Assembly: GCA_963205275.1 (NCBI GenBank)
Contig: CAUJIH010000045.1
Coordinates: 1 to 64,000, forward strand
Reading direction: 5' to 3'
DNA: 64,000 nucleotides
DNA from: Verrucomicrobiota bacterium
GTDB taxonomy: Bacteria; Verrucomicrobiota; Verrucomicrobiia; Verrucomicrobiales; DEV007
Below the pieces are notes generated by a model. That model did not search any database. It was not told where the DNA came from and was given only the letters and a program-made list of their open reading frames with translations. The translations under genes and the position numbers were made by a program. Below are positions 10,401 through 18,529 of the stretch, in pieces (the first letter of the stretch is position 1; each line of letters begins with the position of its first letter).

Positions 10401-10412
10401 AAGAAAGGTTGA
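7404..10412 (+). CDS. Secreted propeller-HEAT-haem protein (TIGR02604/TIGR02603 type)
   Basis: 1002 residues from ATG 7404, which gives the Sec signal MRKYFPFLFSALLLTCSSALAQ; the frame opens earlier at GTG 7341 but that would bury the signal. It has a six-bladed-propeller-like region (about 45-480) with DEDGDG and DNDGDG motifs, HEAT-like repeats (about 485-860) and a haem domain with CIVCH at 882-886 and SLMPEGLE near the end. It is similar in plan to the 1596-5330 protein but lacks the DUF1080 domain. It is probably a periplasmic oxidoreductase subunit; the substrate is unknown. The gene ends about 190 nt before tRNA-Val. Confidence 0.87.
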   Translation: MRKYFPFLFSALLLTCSSALAQMRSPMDVPAGEAIQGKIPSVPPTAPDKAAATFRVQDGFHMDLIAAEPLVASPVAMAYDENGRAYVCEMRDYPYTDKAQHKPNQENPTDKPIGQIRLLIDEDGDGVFDRATVFADGLSWPTGVACWKGGVFVAATPDLWYFKDNDGDGVADVREKLFTGFRKLNVQAVMNNLVWGLDSHLHGAGGSNGGKILSEEHPQDSPLLMARADFRIDPVTHQFELESGGARFGGSYDDWGNRFLCNIRNPAQHIVLPSRYLARNRTLAVTSAIHDMAESGDQLPVYPISPPEPWRVIRAERWSGERDIVMPRSELVGAGVVTSSSGVTAYRGDAYPDTFRHMVFVAECAGNLFYRLRLEEEGVTFRATRVDQGVEMVASTDNWFRPVNFCNAPDGTLHIMDMYRENIEHPWSIPEDIHAAVDLEAGRDMGRIWRLTPPNFQPRKSPHLGDSSDAELVATLKHPSSWWRETAQRLLVERGNQDSIPLLRDLVRKSTSPVARLHALWILHRFHALDDETLLLGLHDSTAGVRENSVRLAEAHLDQEKILSAVLSLAADDSMRVRFQTAFTLGESSNPRTLDALAEIARRDATDPWMRDAILSSVADTGAGLLARLIAKSDFSGRAESADLLIALARQIGLRGKADEIESSLSAAGKGPRGGLDRVLSGIGEGLMRSGKSLRSRSGSDTSAQLIDQFLSDAAKVATNRQAPAAERVTAISRLEFDDFSHVETPLSELLDPTEPSEVQIAAIQSISHRLNPEAIPLLLSRWEWQTPVVRNEVITAFTAVRSRLPALVDAIEKGRIPANQVPFAQRRLFFLHPDSEVKAFAEKHFAANSASSRQEVIDRYRTALSQKGDPAKGRLAFEAACIVCHKAGDLGSQTVGPNLANIRAWSPDQILINILDPNREVTPNFLAYSIEMRDGRAVYGIIAEEQDASLTIVRPDGGSEKLLRSEISKINGTGLSLMPEGLEAAITTESMADLIAFLKKG

Positions 10413-10491
10413 GGGTACAGTCGCTTGAATCTAAGCGAATCGAGCACACGCATCAGAGACTGGAGGATGTATACAGTCATCGGTATGTCTA

Positions 10492-10520
10492 AAGGGCCGG
10501 CCCTTGTCACCATGGTGACA
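10492..10520. promoter_or_regulatory. Two abutting perfect palindromes
   Basis: AAGGGCCGGCCCTT (10492-10505) is a perfect 14-bp palindrome. It runs into TGTCACCATGGTGACA (10505-10520), a perfect 16-bp palindrome; they share one base. They lie in the spacer between the haem-propeller gene and tRNA-Val. The second has the symmetric TGTCA-N6-TGACA layout of a dimeric repressor site. The first could act as a hairpin after the upstream gene. Function is unproven. Confidence 0.4.
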
Positions 10521-10605
10521 GATCCTCTCCTTGTGCCATGACAAAATTTTGGTAATTTTTCGAGACAAAGCTCGCGTCTTGTCGTAGAGTCTCGACCCCT
10601 TTCTT

Positions 10606-10680
10606 GCGCGAATAGCTCAGCGGTAGAGCATCTCGTTTACACCGAGGCGGTCGGGGGTTCAAATCCCTCTTCGCGTACCA
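10606..10680 (+). tRNA. tRNA-Val (anticodon TAC)
   Basis: A 75-nt cloverleaf can be drawn by hand: acceptor GCGCGAA with TTCGCGT, D arm GCTC/GAGC, anticodon stem TCTCG/CGAGG around loop TTTACAC (anticodon TAC), five-base variable region, T arm GGGGG/CCCTC around TTCAAAT, discriminator A and an encoded CCA at 10678-10680. The first acceptor pair is G1-U72, a wobble. Single copy in this window, read in the same direction as the neighbours. Confidence 0.97.
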
Positions 10681-10747
10681 TGAACACTGATTGATCGGTT
10701 AGCAGAGTTTCAGAATTCTGGCTTCGCTGAAAGGAGGCTCTCTACGG

Positions 10748-12340
10748 GTGAGTCCTCGAAATCTGAGATCACAAGCATCGCCCGGTCGCTCAGTCATGAT
10801 TTCAACCGCATCTTCCCGTTCCTCTGCCATCAGGGTTATTCTCCTGCTGAGTGCGGTTTTGATCCTGCGTCTGCTCTATGCTGCATACTTCGCAGTCAAT
10901 CCCGCCGGGGACGAGGCGTATTATTGGGACTGGGGGCGTCGTCTGGACTATGGCTACTATTCGAAGCCTCCTTTGATCGCGTGGATATACGCACTGGTTG
11001 ACTGGCTGGGCGGTGGTCGCCTGATCGCCTTCCGAGCGGCGGCTGCGATCCTCGGTACATCCTCGCTCCTGATTCTCTGGTCTCTGACTCGCTCTCTTTT
11101 CGACGAAAAAGCCGCTTGGATTGCGGTGCTACTGGGACTGGCAACTCCGGCAAACTCGGTGCTATCTTTTTTCCTGACAATCGATGCCCCACTCGTATTC
11201 TGCTGGTCGATCGCCCTCTGGGCTTTCTGGAAGTACACTGACGAAAACGGCAATTCTACGATGCTGATCGTCCTATTTCTCTCACTAGCAGTGGGGCATT
11301 TAGCAAAGCAGATGATGATGATCTTCCCGCTGCTAGCGATGATCTTCCTAGCGCTCTCCGTGGATACTCGGTCGCTGCTGCGACGCTCTCGACTCTGGTG
11401 CGCCTTGCTGGGGTCCTACCTGTCGCTCCTTCCCCCTCTATTCTGGAATCTACGACATGACTGGATCACCTTTCAACATACGGGACACCATTTTGAAGCC
11501 GCCGCGACGAAAGGAAGTGTGCTGGTGGAAAGAATCGGGGACTTTTTCTCCTTTCTCGGCACGCAAATGGGCGTTCTATCACCCGGCACAGGATTCGTGC
11601 TGGCCTCACTTTGTGTCGTCGGCCTCTTCTCGATTAGAAAGGCAAATCGTCCCCTTCGATTTCTTCTCGTCTTCGGAGCACTGCCTCTCGCCGTCATGGT
11701 CCTGATGGCGATGCGCCAAGAGATGCAACCGAACTGGGCCGCTGTCTTTTATGTTTCCGGCCTCGTGATGGTTGCGGGATGGTATTCCGGGGCTGTTACC
11801 GCTTCCTATCCCCCACCCTCTTGGCGTCGCCTCCTTCCCGCGACCCTCGCCACCGGCTTCGTTTTGGTAGGGTATTTCTATTTTGCATCGCCTATCTTCG
11901 CACTCCTCGGAAAGGAAGGGCATAAAGCCGATCCCAATCGACGACTCTTGGGTTATGAGAATCTGGCGACTCAATTCCAAGCATTTCGCGAACAGCTTCC
12001 TGAGGGCACAAATGCGCTCCTACTCGCCACCGGGCACCGCGATTTGACCAGTCAGCTCGCTTTCGGGCTTCCAGATCAGCCCGTGGTCCGCAATCTCAAC
12101 CCAACGCCGGGAATCAGCTCCCAATACGATCTCTGGAACCTCGAAGACGCACCGCTACTGACGGGACGAAACGCGCTGATCCTCTCGACATCAGCGAAAA
12201 ATCTAGCCAAACCGATTTCACAAGCATTTCAATCGGTGGAAAAGCTGGGCGAATTCACCGTCCGACTGAAAGCTGAAGATCAGCATTTCAGCGTATTCCT
12301 CGGACGGGACTTGAAGAAATGGCCCAAGAATCCGCAATAG
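10748..12340 (+). CDS. Membrane glycosyltransferase, GT39 / ArnT-like (dolichyl-phosphate-mannose mannosyltransferase family)
   Basis: A 530-residue polytopic membrane protein. After the first membrane helix comes NPAGDEAYYWDWG and then YYSKPP, the signature region of the PMT_2/ArnT family, with Asp55-Glu56 as the likely catalytic acids in the first periplasmic loop. Family members move a sugar from a polyprenyl-phosphate donor to lipid A, proteins or other acceptors on the outer face of the inner membrane. The GTG start at 10748 is chosen because AAGGAGG stands at 10731-10737 with a 10-nt spacer, one of the few strong ribosome sites in the window; ATG 10796 is the alternative. Acceptor unknown. 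Confidence 0.85.
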   Translation: MSPRNLRSQASPGRSVMISTASSRSSAIRVILLLSAVLILRLLYAAYFAVNPAGDEAYYWDWGRRLDYGYYSKPPLIAWIYALVDWLGGGRLIAFRAAAAILGTSSLLILWSLTRSLFDEKAAWIAVLLGLATPANSVLSFFLTIDAPLVFCWSIALWAFWKYTDENGNSTMLIVLFLSLAVGHLAKQMMMIFPLLAMIFLALSVDTRSLLRRSRLWCALLGSYLSLLPPLFWNLRHDWITFQHTGHHFEAAATKGSVLVERIGDFFSFLGTQMGVLSPGTGFVLASLCVVGLFSIRKANRPLRFLLVFGALPLAVMVLMAMRQEMQPNWAAVFYVSGLVMVAGWYSGAVTASYPPPSWRRLLPATLATGFVLVGYFYFASPIFALLGKEGHKADPNRRLLGYENLATQFQAFREQLPEGTNALLLATGHRDLTSQLAFGLPDQPVVRNLNPTPGISSQYDLWNLEDAPLLTGRNALILSTSAKNLAKPISQAFQSVEKLGEFTVRLKAEDQHFSVFLGRDLKKWPKNPQ

Positions 12341-12346
12341 CATCGA

Positions 12347-14674
12347 TTACGGGACAATGGCGGCATAATCTCCCACTTTTAGCTTCCCAAAAAGATGCTG
12401 CGCTCCGGAATAGCTGAGACGAATACACCCATGAGAGGCCGGATAACCAGGGAGCACTCCCTGGTGCAGGCCGAAGGCCGAGAAGCTGAATCGCTGAAAG
12501 AAGGGCATACTCGCATGATAAATCGTCGAAACGTGATGACGATTCTGATCACTGATCACGTATTCGCCGGGCGGCGTCCCATACCCGCGCATCCCCGTCG
12601 AGCAAGGGGTGGAAAATGTAGCAACTCCATTCTCATAGAGAGTCACCGTCTGGCGTGACAGACTGACGATCACCTTGCGAGGCTGCACCTCCGGCGCTCT
12701 CCCTAGAAGACAAATCTGCTGCATCTTCACGTCCTTATACCAAGAGCCGATAATCGCCCCGGAGAGATATTTTCTGGAATAGGAGTTTCTCTTGGCTCCC
12801 GCGTCCATCAGTGCTTGGGCGATCTCGTGGTCTCGCTGAGCTGCGGCCAGCATAATTGGACGAATTCGGGCATCGACCTGCAAGTGATAGCGAAAAGTCG
12901 TGCTTTCGAAGCGATCACGAAAACCCTGTGCAGCAGGTACGCGCTCTTCTTCATCGGGATCGACGCCTGCCTTCAGCAAGGCGATCGTCGCATCACGCAT
13001 TTTGTTCGCGATCGCCCATCCGAGAAGGGTGTGACCATCGCCTGCCCGGACACCTTTGACCGTGGCACCCGCCTTGATCAACTCGGTAGCGATGTCAGAA
13101 TTTCCTTCTCGGAGCGATTTCGCCAACCAAGTTTCCGATTCATCGAACCTTGCATCCGGATTGGCACCTCCCGCGAGAAGCTCTCGTGCCGCTGCATAGC
13201 GCTCATTGGTCAGACAGTAATCGAGTGGATCCTGACCATCGGGTCCTATCTGCCTAGGATCTCCGCCCGCAGCGAGGATTAGGCGGATCAAATCATCCTG
13301 TCCAGTGAGCAACGCTGCCCAGAGATTATCCCCGATCTTCGCCCCCGCCCCTAGGAGAGTCCGGACCGCACCCGTCGCTCCCTCCTTCACTGCTACATCA
13401 AAGATCCGCTCCTTTCGCTTCGGAAAGAGCGACTCTGGATCCACGCCTGACTGGAGCAGGACGCGCATCAGCGGATCATCCCGCCTCAGATAGGATTCCG
13501 CCAGCATCGCAGGGCCGTCGAAGACAACTTTTTTGGTCACCAGTAATTGGTTAACAATCGCAAGGTTCCCCAGAGACACGGCGACGCTCAGTGGCGTCTC
13601 TCCTTTCGCTCCAGAGAAAGACGGATCAGCGCCACTGCTAAGAAGCAGATCCACGAAATCCGGAGACTCCAACCACACCGCAGAGAGCAGAGGAGAACGC
13701 TTTTTGCTCGACATGACATCACACTTCGCCCCGTGGGACAAGAGGCGACGAGTCAGATCAAAATCCATCTTCTCGACCGCTTCACACAGAAGTGGCTCCC
13801 CACTCACGCCCATCACTTCCGGACTGGCACCGGCTTTGAGCAACGCTTCCTGCATCGGAACATCACGCTGATCCACTGCATAGCTGAGAGCTGTCATGTG
13901 CCCGCCCGATTCGTGGGTCCCTGAAGCTGCGTTCACATCCGGTTGATGAGTCAGGAGGAGATCAAATTGATCTTTTTGCCCTGCGATGACAGCCTCGGAC
14001 AGAAGATTTTTTCCGGAAACTCCTATCGCATTCGGATCAGCCTTCGCATCGAGCAGTTTCCCCATCATAGCCAGATCCTTTTGATCCGCAGCGATCGCGA
14101 GCGCCCCTATAGTCTCCGACGCCTGAAAATCCGGTGAAGCCCCCTTTGACAAGAGATAATCGACCATTTCCTTATCTCCACTACGCACAGAGGCGACGAT
14201 CAGCGCCACCCCCGGTTCTGATTCCACCTTCGGAGTCGCACCTTTCTCAATTAAGCGATCCGCCAGTTTAAAATCACGTCGATTCAGGGCCACAGACAGC
14301 GCCGTCTCGTGCTCAGGCTCGGTCTGACGGTCGATGAGAGTCGTTACAGTCTTCCTCTCCAACAGAAAATCGATCAGGACTCCATTTTTCGCTTTCACCG
14401 CTGCGAGCAGCGGCGTCATCCCAGTCGCATCGCCCACTCCCAGACTAAAACCGGCGATTTCTAACTGCTCCAGAGCCTTCAGATCACCTTTCACTGCGAG
14501 AGGAAGCGCACTGGAAGAGGCGACCTCTATGCCACGGGAGGCTAGATAGCGCCGTGCCTTCCGAGTGACTTCATGACGGAAGTAGTAGTCGGAAACAATC
14601 GCTCCCGCCAACAGAGAGAGAGTAAAAAGAGCAAGTAAGAATGTGCGAAAGAAGAAGGAAGCTGACTTCATCAC
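12347..14674 (-). CDS. Ankyrin-repeat protein fused to a C-terminal L,D-transpeptidase (YkuD) domain
   Basis: 775 residues. An N-terminal hydrophobic segment (about 8-30) acts as signal or anchor. Residues about 40-650 are roughly a dozen or more ankyrin repeats (recurring patterns such as GATPLLAAV, LLSKGASPD, LLDAKADPN). Residues about 665-775 form a YkuD catalytic domain with GTPPGEY and the active-site block SHGCIRL (His748, Cys750). The YkuD family makes 3-3 peptidoglycan cross-links or attaches proteins to the wall. The ankyrin stack presumably sits in the periplasm and could position the enzyme or bind a partner. It converges with the glycosyltransferase gene, with only 6 nt between stop codons. 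Confidence 0.85.
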   Translation of the reverse strand: MMKSASFFFRTFLLALFTLSLLAGAIVSDYYFRHEVTRKARRYLASRGIEVASSSALPLAVKGDLKALEQLEIAGFSLGVGDATGMTPLLAAVKAKNGVLIDFLLERKTVTTLIDRQTEPEHETALSVALNRRDFKLADRLIEKGATPKVESEPGVALIVASVRSGDKEMVDYLLSKGASPDFQASETIGALAIAADQKDLAMMGKLLDAKADPNAIGVSGKNLLSEAVIAGQKDQFDLLLTHQPDVNAASGTHESGGHMTALSYAVDQRDVPMQEALLKAGASPEVMGVSGEPLLCEAVEKMDFDLTRRLLSHGAKCDVMSSKKRSPLLSAVWLESPDFVDLLLSSGADPSFSGAKGETPLSVAVSLGNLAIVNQLLVTKKVVFDGPAMLAESYLRRDDPLMRVLLQSGVDPESLFPKRKERIFDVAVKEGATGAVRTLLGAGAKIGDNLWAALLTGQDDLIRLILAAGGDPRQIGPDGQDPLDYCLTNERYAAARELLAGGANPDARFDESETWLAKSLREGNSDIATELIKAGATVKGVRAGDGHTLLGWAIANKMRDATIALLKAGVDPDEEERVPAAQGFRDRFESTTFRYHLQVDARIRPIMLAAAQRDHEIAQALMDAGAKRNSYSRKYLSGAIIGSWYKDVKMQQICLLGRAPEVQPRKVIVSLSRQTVTLYENGVATFSTPCSTGMRGYGTPPGEYVISDQNRHHVSTIYHASMPFFQRFSFSAFGLHQGVLPGYPASHGCIRLSYSGAQHLFGKLKVGDYAAIVP

Positions 14675-14833
14675 TGTGAGATCAGGCAGATATTGAGATT
14701 ACTTTTCCATGAGGAGTAAAGAGACTACGAAAGAGAAGCTATTCAAGAACAATATCACAAATTCCATAGAACAAGAACCACGCAAATGCGCTCTCCTAAG
14801 GAAGCACTCGTTTGATTTCGAGTTCTTGGAGAA

Positions 14834-15739
14834 TCAAGCCAGTGGATCCTGCTCGGGTTTGAAGTCAGATGCGTGATAGGAACTCCGCACGAGCGGCCCG
14901 GAGGCCACATGTCGGAACCCTTTCTCCAGAGCGATCTCCCGATAGCGATCAAACTGAGTTGGCTCAATGTAATCCACCACTGGCAAGTGTTTCGGCGATG
15001 GACGCAGGTATTGCCCCAGCGTTAACACAGTGACTCGATGCGCACGGAGGTCGTCCATCGCGGAGAGCACTTCTTCCTCGCGCTCTCCGAGTCCCAGCAT
15101 CATGCCGCTCTTCGTCACACAGCGGCGCCCCTCAGCCTCAGCGATCTCTCGCGCACGCAGCAGCACGCTCAAGGAGCGACGATATTCTGCTTTTGATCGA
15201 ACCAATGGCGTGAGCCTCTCTACGGTCTCGATATTGTGATTGTATATCGCAGGCATCGCATCGACCACCGTGCGAATCGACTCATCACGCCCGAGAAAGT
15301 CAGGCACCAGAACCTCGATCACGACAGTCGAACTCGCTTCGCGAACCTTCCGTATTACTTTGGAAAAATGCTCGGCCCCACCGTCCTCAAGATCGTCTCT
15401 AGCGACCGCTGTGATTACGACGTGCTTGAGCTTCATCCGCGTAACCGCTTCAGCCACGTGATCCGGCTCGCTTTCATCCAGCGGGAGTGGTCGGCGCGTG
15501 TCCACCGCGCAGAAGCCGCAAGCTCGAGTGCAGCGATCTCCGGCGATCATGAATGTGGCCGTCCCCAGGCCCCAGCACTCCCAGCGATTCGGACACTGGG
15601 CTTCTTCACAGACAGTCACCAACTTGAGATTATCCAGAACCTCCTTCGTATCCCAGAAAACGGGATTATTAGGTAAACGCACGCGTATCCACGGAGGTTT
15701 CTTCTCGCGGTGGAGCTTGGGATCGATCTTGACAGGCAT
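14834..15739 (-). CDS. lipA: Lipoyl synthase
   Basis: 301 residues from ATG 15739 (a TTG at 15769 would add ten). A radical-SAM enzyme that inserts two sulphurs into octanoyl groups on lipoyl domains. Both iron-sulphur motifs are complete: the auxiliary cluster cysteines 44, 49 and 55 (CEEAQCPNRWEC) and the SAM cluster cysteines 70, 74 and 77 (CTRACGFC). Length is normal for the family. It is directly downstream of mtnA (30-nt gap) and probably co-transcribed. A client protein, the lipoyl-bearing E2 at 34394-35668, is in the same window but not adjacent. Confidence 0.96.
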   Translation of the reverse strand: MPVKIDPKLHREKKPPWIRVRLPNNPVFWDTKEVLDNLKLVTVCEEAQCPNRWECWGLGTATFMIAGDRCTRACGFCAVDTRRPLPLDESEPDHVAEAVTRMKLKHVVITAVARDDLEDGGAEHFSKVIRKVREASSTVVIEVLVPDFLGRDESIRTVVDAMPAIYNHNIETVERLTPLVRSKAEYRRSLSVLLRAREIAEAEGRRCVTKSGMMLGLGEREEEVLSAMDDLRAHRVTVLTLGQYLRPSPKHLPVVDYIEPTQFDRYREIALEKGFRHVASGPLVRSSYHASDFKPEQDPLA

Positions 15740-15769
15740 GAGAGGAATGATGGGATGACGGACGAACAA

Positions 15770-16924
15770 TCACGGGGGTGAATCCGACGTCCGATGTTCG
15801 GAAAACAGTGACAGAATACCCGATTCGGTCGCAGGACAGAGACCGCGCTCTGTAATCAGGGCGGTGACGAGTCGGGCAGGTGTTACGTCGAAGGCAAAGT
15901 TCGCCACAGGAGTCCCTTTCGCAACCAAATTCACGGTAACTTCATGCTCTCCGAGCAATCCAGCGATAGTTGACACCTCTGCTCCATCACGCTGTTCAAT
16001 CGGGATTTCATTGACTCCATCAGAAATTGCCCAATCGAAGGTCGATGACGGGAGCGCGACATAGAAGGGCACTCCGTTATCTCGGGCGGCCAAGGCTTTC
16101 AGATAAGTCCCGATCTTGTTTGCCACATCTCCCGTGCGTGTCGTGCGATCCGTCCCAGTGATCACCAGATCAACTAGGCCTTTCTGCATCAAATGCCCGC
16201 CGACATTGTCCGCGATGACTGTATGCGGGACGCCCTCCTGTGCGAGTTCCCAGGCGGTCAGTCGCGCCCCCTGATTTCTCGGTCGAGTTTCATCGACCCA
16301 GACATGGACGGGAATCCCTGCACGATGGGCCGCATAGATCGGTGCTGTCGCCGAGCCGTAATCGACGAAGGCCAGCCATCCTGCATTGCAGTGAGTGAGG
16401 ACATTCACAGTGCTCCCCTGCCCTTTCACCGCCTTCGGCGCTTTCGTCGCATGAATTTCACGAAATAAATCGAGACCGTGGTCTCCGATACGACGACAAA
16501 ACTCGGCGTCTTCATCGGCGATTTGATTCGCAGTCTGTCGAGCGATACGCACTTTATCCGCCGCATCCGAAACCTTCCGCGTCTCGCGAGCGACGCGATC
16601 CAAAGCCCAAGCGAGATTAACCGCCGTAGGGCGAGTCGCCCGGAGCAAGTCCGATTTTCTTGCCAGAGCCAAGTCGAAATCAGCTCCACTGAGACCCGCC
16701 TCCCAGCACTCCCTAGCAGCCAAAAAGAGGCCATAGCCAGCCGTGGCCCCGATACATCCCGCCCCACGCACTCGCATCTCCGAGATAGCTCGACAGGCAT
16801 CTGAAGTACTGCGAAGAATCTCTATGGTGAAAGCGAAAGGCAGAGCGCGTTGGTCGATGATGCCGACCGATTCTTCATCGGCTTCCAGCCAGACAGTGCG
16901 ATGGGGAATTCCTGCGACGAGCAT
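15770..16924 (-). CDS. mtnA: S-methyl-5-thioribose-1-phosphate isomerase
   Basis: 384 residues, normal length for MtnA. It converts methylthioribose-1-phosphate to methylthioribulose-1-phosphate in the methionine salvage pathway. Visible family marks are MRVRGAGCIGATAGYG near the N-terminus, the catalytic Cys179 in THCNAG and Asp259 in ITGTDRTTRTGDVANKIG. These separate it from the related eIF2B and ribose-1,5-bisphosphate isomerase families reasonably well. It heads a two-gene unit with lipA, also an enzyme tied to SAM metabolism, and is divergent from hprK across a 149-nt spacer. No SAM riboswitch was recognised there. Confidence 0.93.
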   Translation of the reverse strand: MLVAGIPHRTVWLEADEESVGIIDQRALPFAFTIEILRSTSDACRAISEMRVRGAGCIGATAGYGLFLAARECWEAGLSGADFDLALARKSDLLRATRPTAVNLAWALDRVARETRKVSDAADKVRIARQTANQIADEDAEFCRRIGDHGLDLFREIHATKAPKAVKGQGSTVNVLTHCNAGWLAFVDYGSATAPIYAAHRAGIPVHVWVDETRPRNQGARLTAWELAQEGVPHTVIADNVGGHLMQKGLVDLVITGTDRTTRTGDVANKIGTYLKALAARDNGVPFYVALPSSTFDWAISDGVNEIPIEQRDGAEVSTIAGLLGEHEVTVNLVAKGTPVANFAFDVTPARLVTALITERGLCPATESGILSLFSEHRTSDSPP

Positions 16925-17073
16925 GGGAAAAGTGATCGGAGAAAAGGAGGATCACATTCATTTTCGGCGATGCAAGCGATGACTTCCTCCCCAACTTCTC
17001 CAATTTCGTAAAACTCAGTCCTTTTTCTCTCGCCTCTCTCCCGCATCTATCCGACACTCTTTCATCACAGTCC

Positions 17074-18048
17074 ATGTCACGAGTCACTCCAGTCAATCGC
17101 CCTGCTTCTGTTAAAGTGGGAGATTTTTTCGAGCGCTATCACGAGAGTCTATCGATGACCCTAGTGGGTTCAGAAGAGGGATTTAACAGAGAAATTCTCG
17201 AACCGACCATCAATCGTCCAGGCCTAGCGCTCTCCGGTTTTTACAAATACTTCGCCCTACACCGCATCCAGGTGATCGGTCAGGCGGAGCGGTCCTACCT
17301 ACGCCATCTCAGTGAAACGAACGCAAAGGGACGCTTCGCGGAGCTCTGTCGCCAGCGCATCCCGTGCATCGTGGTGAGTCGAGGGCAACACCTCACAGAG
17401 GCGCTCCTATCCATCGCGGCAGACGCGGGGATTTGCGTCTTCGAAACCTCGATGGTCACCATGAACTACATCAACGCCGCGACGGTACGACTGGACTGGG
17501 AATTCGCCCCCACTACCTCCCGCCACGGCTGCATGGTTGATGTGATGGGAATCGGCATCCTGATCGAAGGTGAGAGCGGCACCGGAAAAAGCGAGGCCGT
17601 TCTGAGCCTCCTTCGTCGTGGTGCCAGTCTGGTCGCTGACGATCTGGTGCGCCTGCGAAACGTCGGAGATCGCGAACTAATGGCGACCTCGCCTGAACTA
17701 GGGCGCAGCTACATGGAAGTCCGCGGACTCGGCATCATTAATGTAACAGCTCTGTTCGGAGTCGGTACGCTACGGACGGAAAAGCGGCTCGACCTCGTAG
17801 TGACTCTCAAAAAAGAATCTTCGATGAACGAGATTGATCGATTCTCAATGACCCGTCAGACCGTTGACATCCTTGGACTACCTGTTCCCCATATCGAACT
17901 CCCGGTAGCCCCCGGACGCGACATGACTCAATTGATCGAAATCGCTGCGCTCGATCAGAAACTGCGGGCGATGGGCCATGATGCGGCGGAAGAATTTAAC
18001 AAGAAGCTCTTGAAAAAAATGCGAGAAGAACGGAACCCTTCTGCCTGA
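17074..18048 (+). CDS. hprK: HPr kinase/phosphorylase
   Basis: 324 residues, typical length. It phosphorylates and dephosphorylates HPr on Ser46. The C-terminal kinase domain has the Walker A loop GESGTGKS at 166-173, the preceding His151 in SRHGCMVDV, and the family signature MEVRGLGIINV further on. The N-terminal HPrK_N domain is present. HPr follows in the same direction, then enzyme I. No EII permease genes are seen in the window, so the set looks regulatory rather than a sugar transporter. Confidence 0.95.
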   Translation: MSRVTPVNRPASVKVGDFFERYHESLSMTLVGSEEGFNREILEPTINRPGLALSGFYKYFALHRIQVIGQAERSYLRHLSETNAKGRFAELCRQRIPCIVVSRGQHLTEALLSIAADAGICVFETSMVTMNYINAATVRLDWEFAPTTSRHGCMVDVMGIGILIEGESGTGKSEAVLSLLRRGASLVADDLVRLRNVGDRELMATSPELGRSYMEVRGLGIINVTALFGVGTLRTEKRLDLVVTLKKESSMNEIDRFSMTRQTVDILGLPVPHIELPVAPGRDMTQLIEIAALDQKLRAMGHDAAEEFNKKLLKKMREERNPSA

Positions 18049-18083
18049 CTCTACCGAATCACCTGAAAGAAGGCAGGGTTTTT
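18041..18083 (+). terminator. Weak hairpin plus T-run at the end of hprK
   Basis: CTGCCT (18041-18046, overlapping the hprK stop) can pair with AGGCAG (18071-18076), followed by TTTTT at 18079-18083. The stem is short and the loop long (24 nt), so at best this is a partial terminator or attenuator between hprK and HPr. Confidence 0.25.
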
Positions 18084-18154
18084 CGTTGCGCTCCGTTTCA
18101 AGAGACTGTTCAATAGCCACTGTTTTCAATTTTCAATCAACCATCACGATTCCG

Positions 18155-18424
18155 ATGCCTGAATGCGCGATTACCATTCCGAACGAGGATGGCCTCCACG
18201 CACGCCCAGCCGCCAAGTTCGTCAAACTGGCGAGCCGCTATCGCTGTGATGTCTGGGTGGAGAAGGACAATGAGGAAATCAACGGGAAAAGCATCATGGG
18301 ACTAATGATGCTCGCTGCATCCCAAGGGTCAGTGATTAAAATCACCACCAATGGCGAGGATGCAGAAACGGCTTTGGAGAAGCTCTGTTCACTGGTGAAC
18401 AGTAGCTTTCAGGACGAAGTTTGA
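18155..18424 (+). CDS. ptsH: Phosphocarrier protein HPr
   Basis: 89 residues. The start at ATG 18155 places His15 in GLHARPA and Ser46 in NGKSIMGLM at the standard HPr positions, so both the enzyme I site (His15) and the HprK site (Ser46) are kept. A longer open frame upstream has no homologous look. It lies between hprK and the enzyme I gene. In organisms with HprK, Ser46 phosphorylation reports carbon status. A downstream partner such as CcpA is not in the window. Confidence 0.95.
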   Translation: MPECAITIPNEDGLHARPAAKFVKLASRYRCDVWVEKDNEEINGKSIMGLMMLAASQGSVIKITTNGEDAETALEKLCSLVNSSFQDEV

Positions 18425-18481
18425 CCTCTTTCCGCCGAGCACTCTCCGCCCTGAGAAGTTCGTTAGATTTTCTCATTTCGA

Positions 18482-18487
18482 TATAAT
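18482..18487 (+). promoter_or_regulatory. Possible -10 box upstream of enzyme I
   Basis: A perfect TATAAT stands 42 nt before the enzyme I start. No good -35 box is found at the right distance, so this is only a candidate for an internal promoter in the hprK-ptsH-ptsI cluster. Confidence 0.3.
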
Positions 18488-18529
18488 TTTTCTTCTCTCC
18501 CATTCGTTTAGAGACGATTCTCCGCCGAC

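Noticed and set aside
16925-17073. SAM riboswitch before mtnA
   Set aside because: I looked for the SAM-I core helices and found no convincing match in the 149-nt spacer.
18041-18083. Strong intrinsic terminator separating hprK from HPr
   Set aside because: Stem is only 6 bp with a 24-nt loop; kept only as a low-confidence feature.
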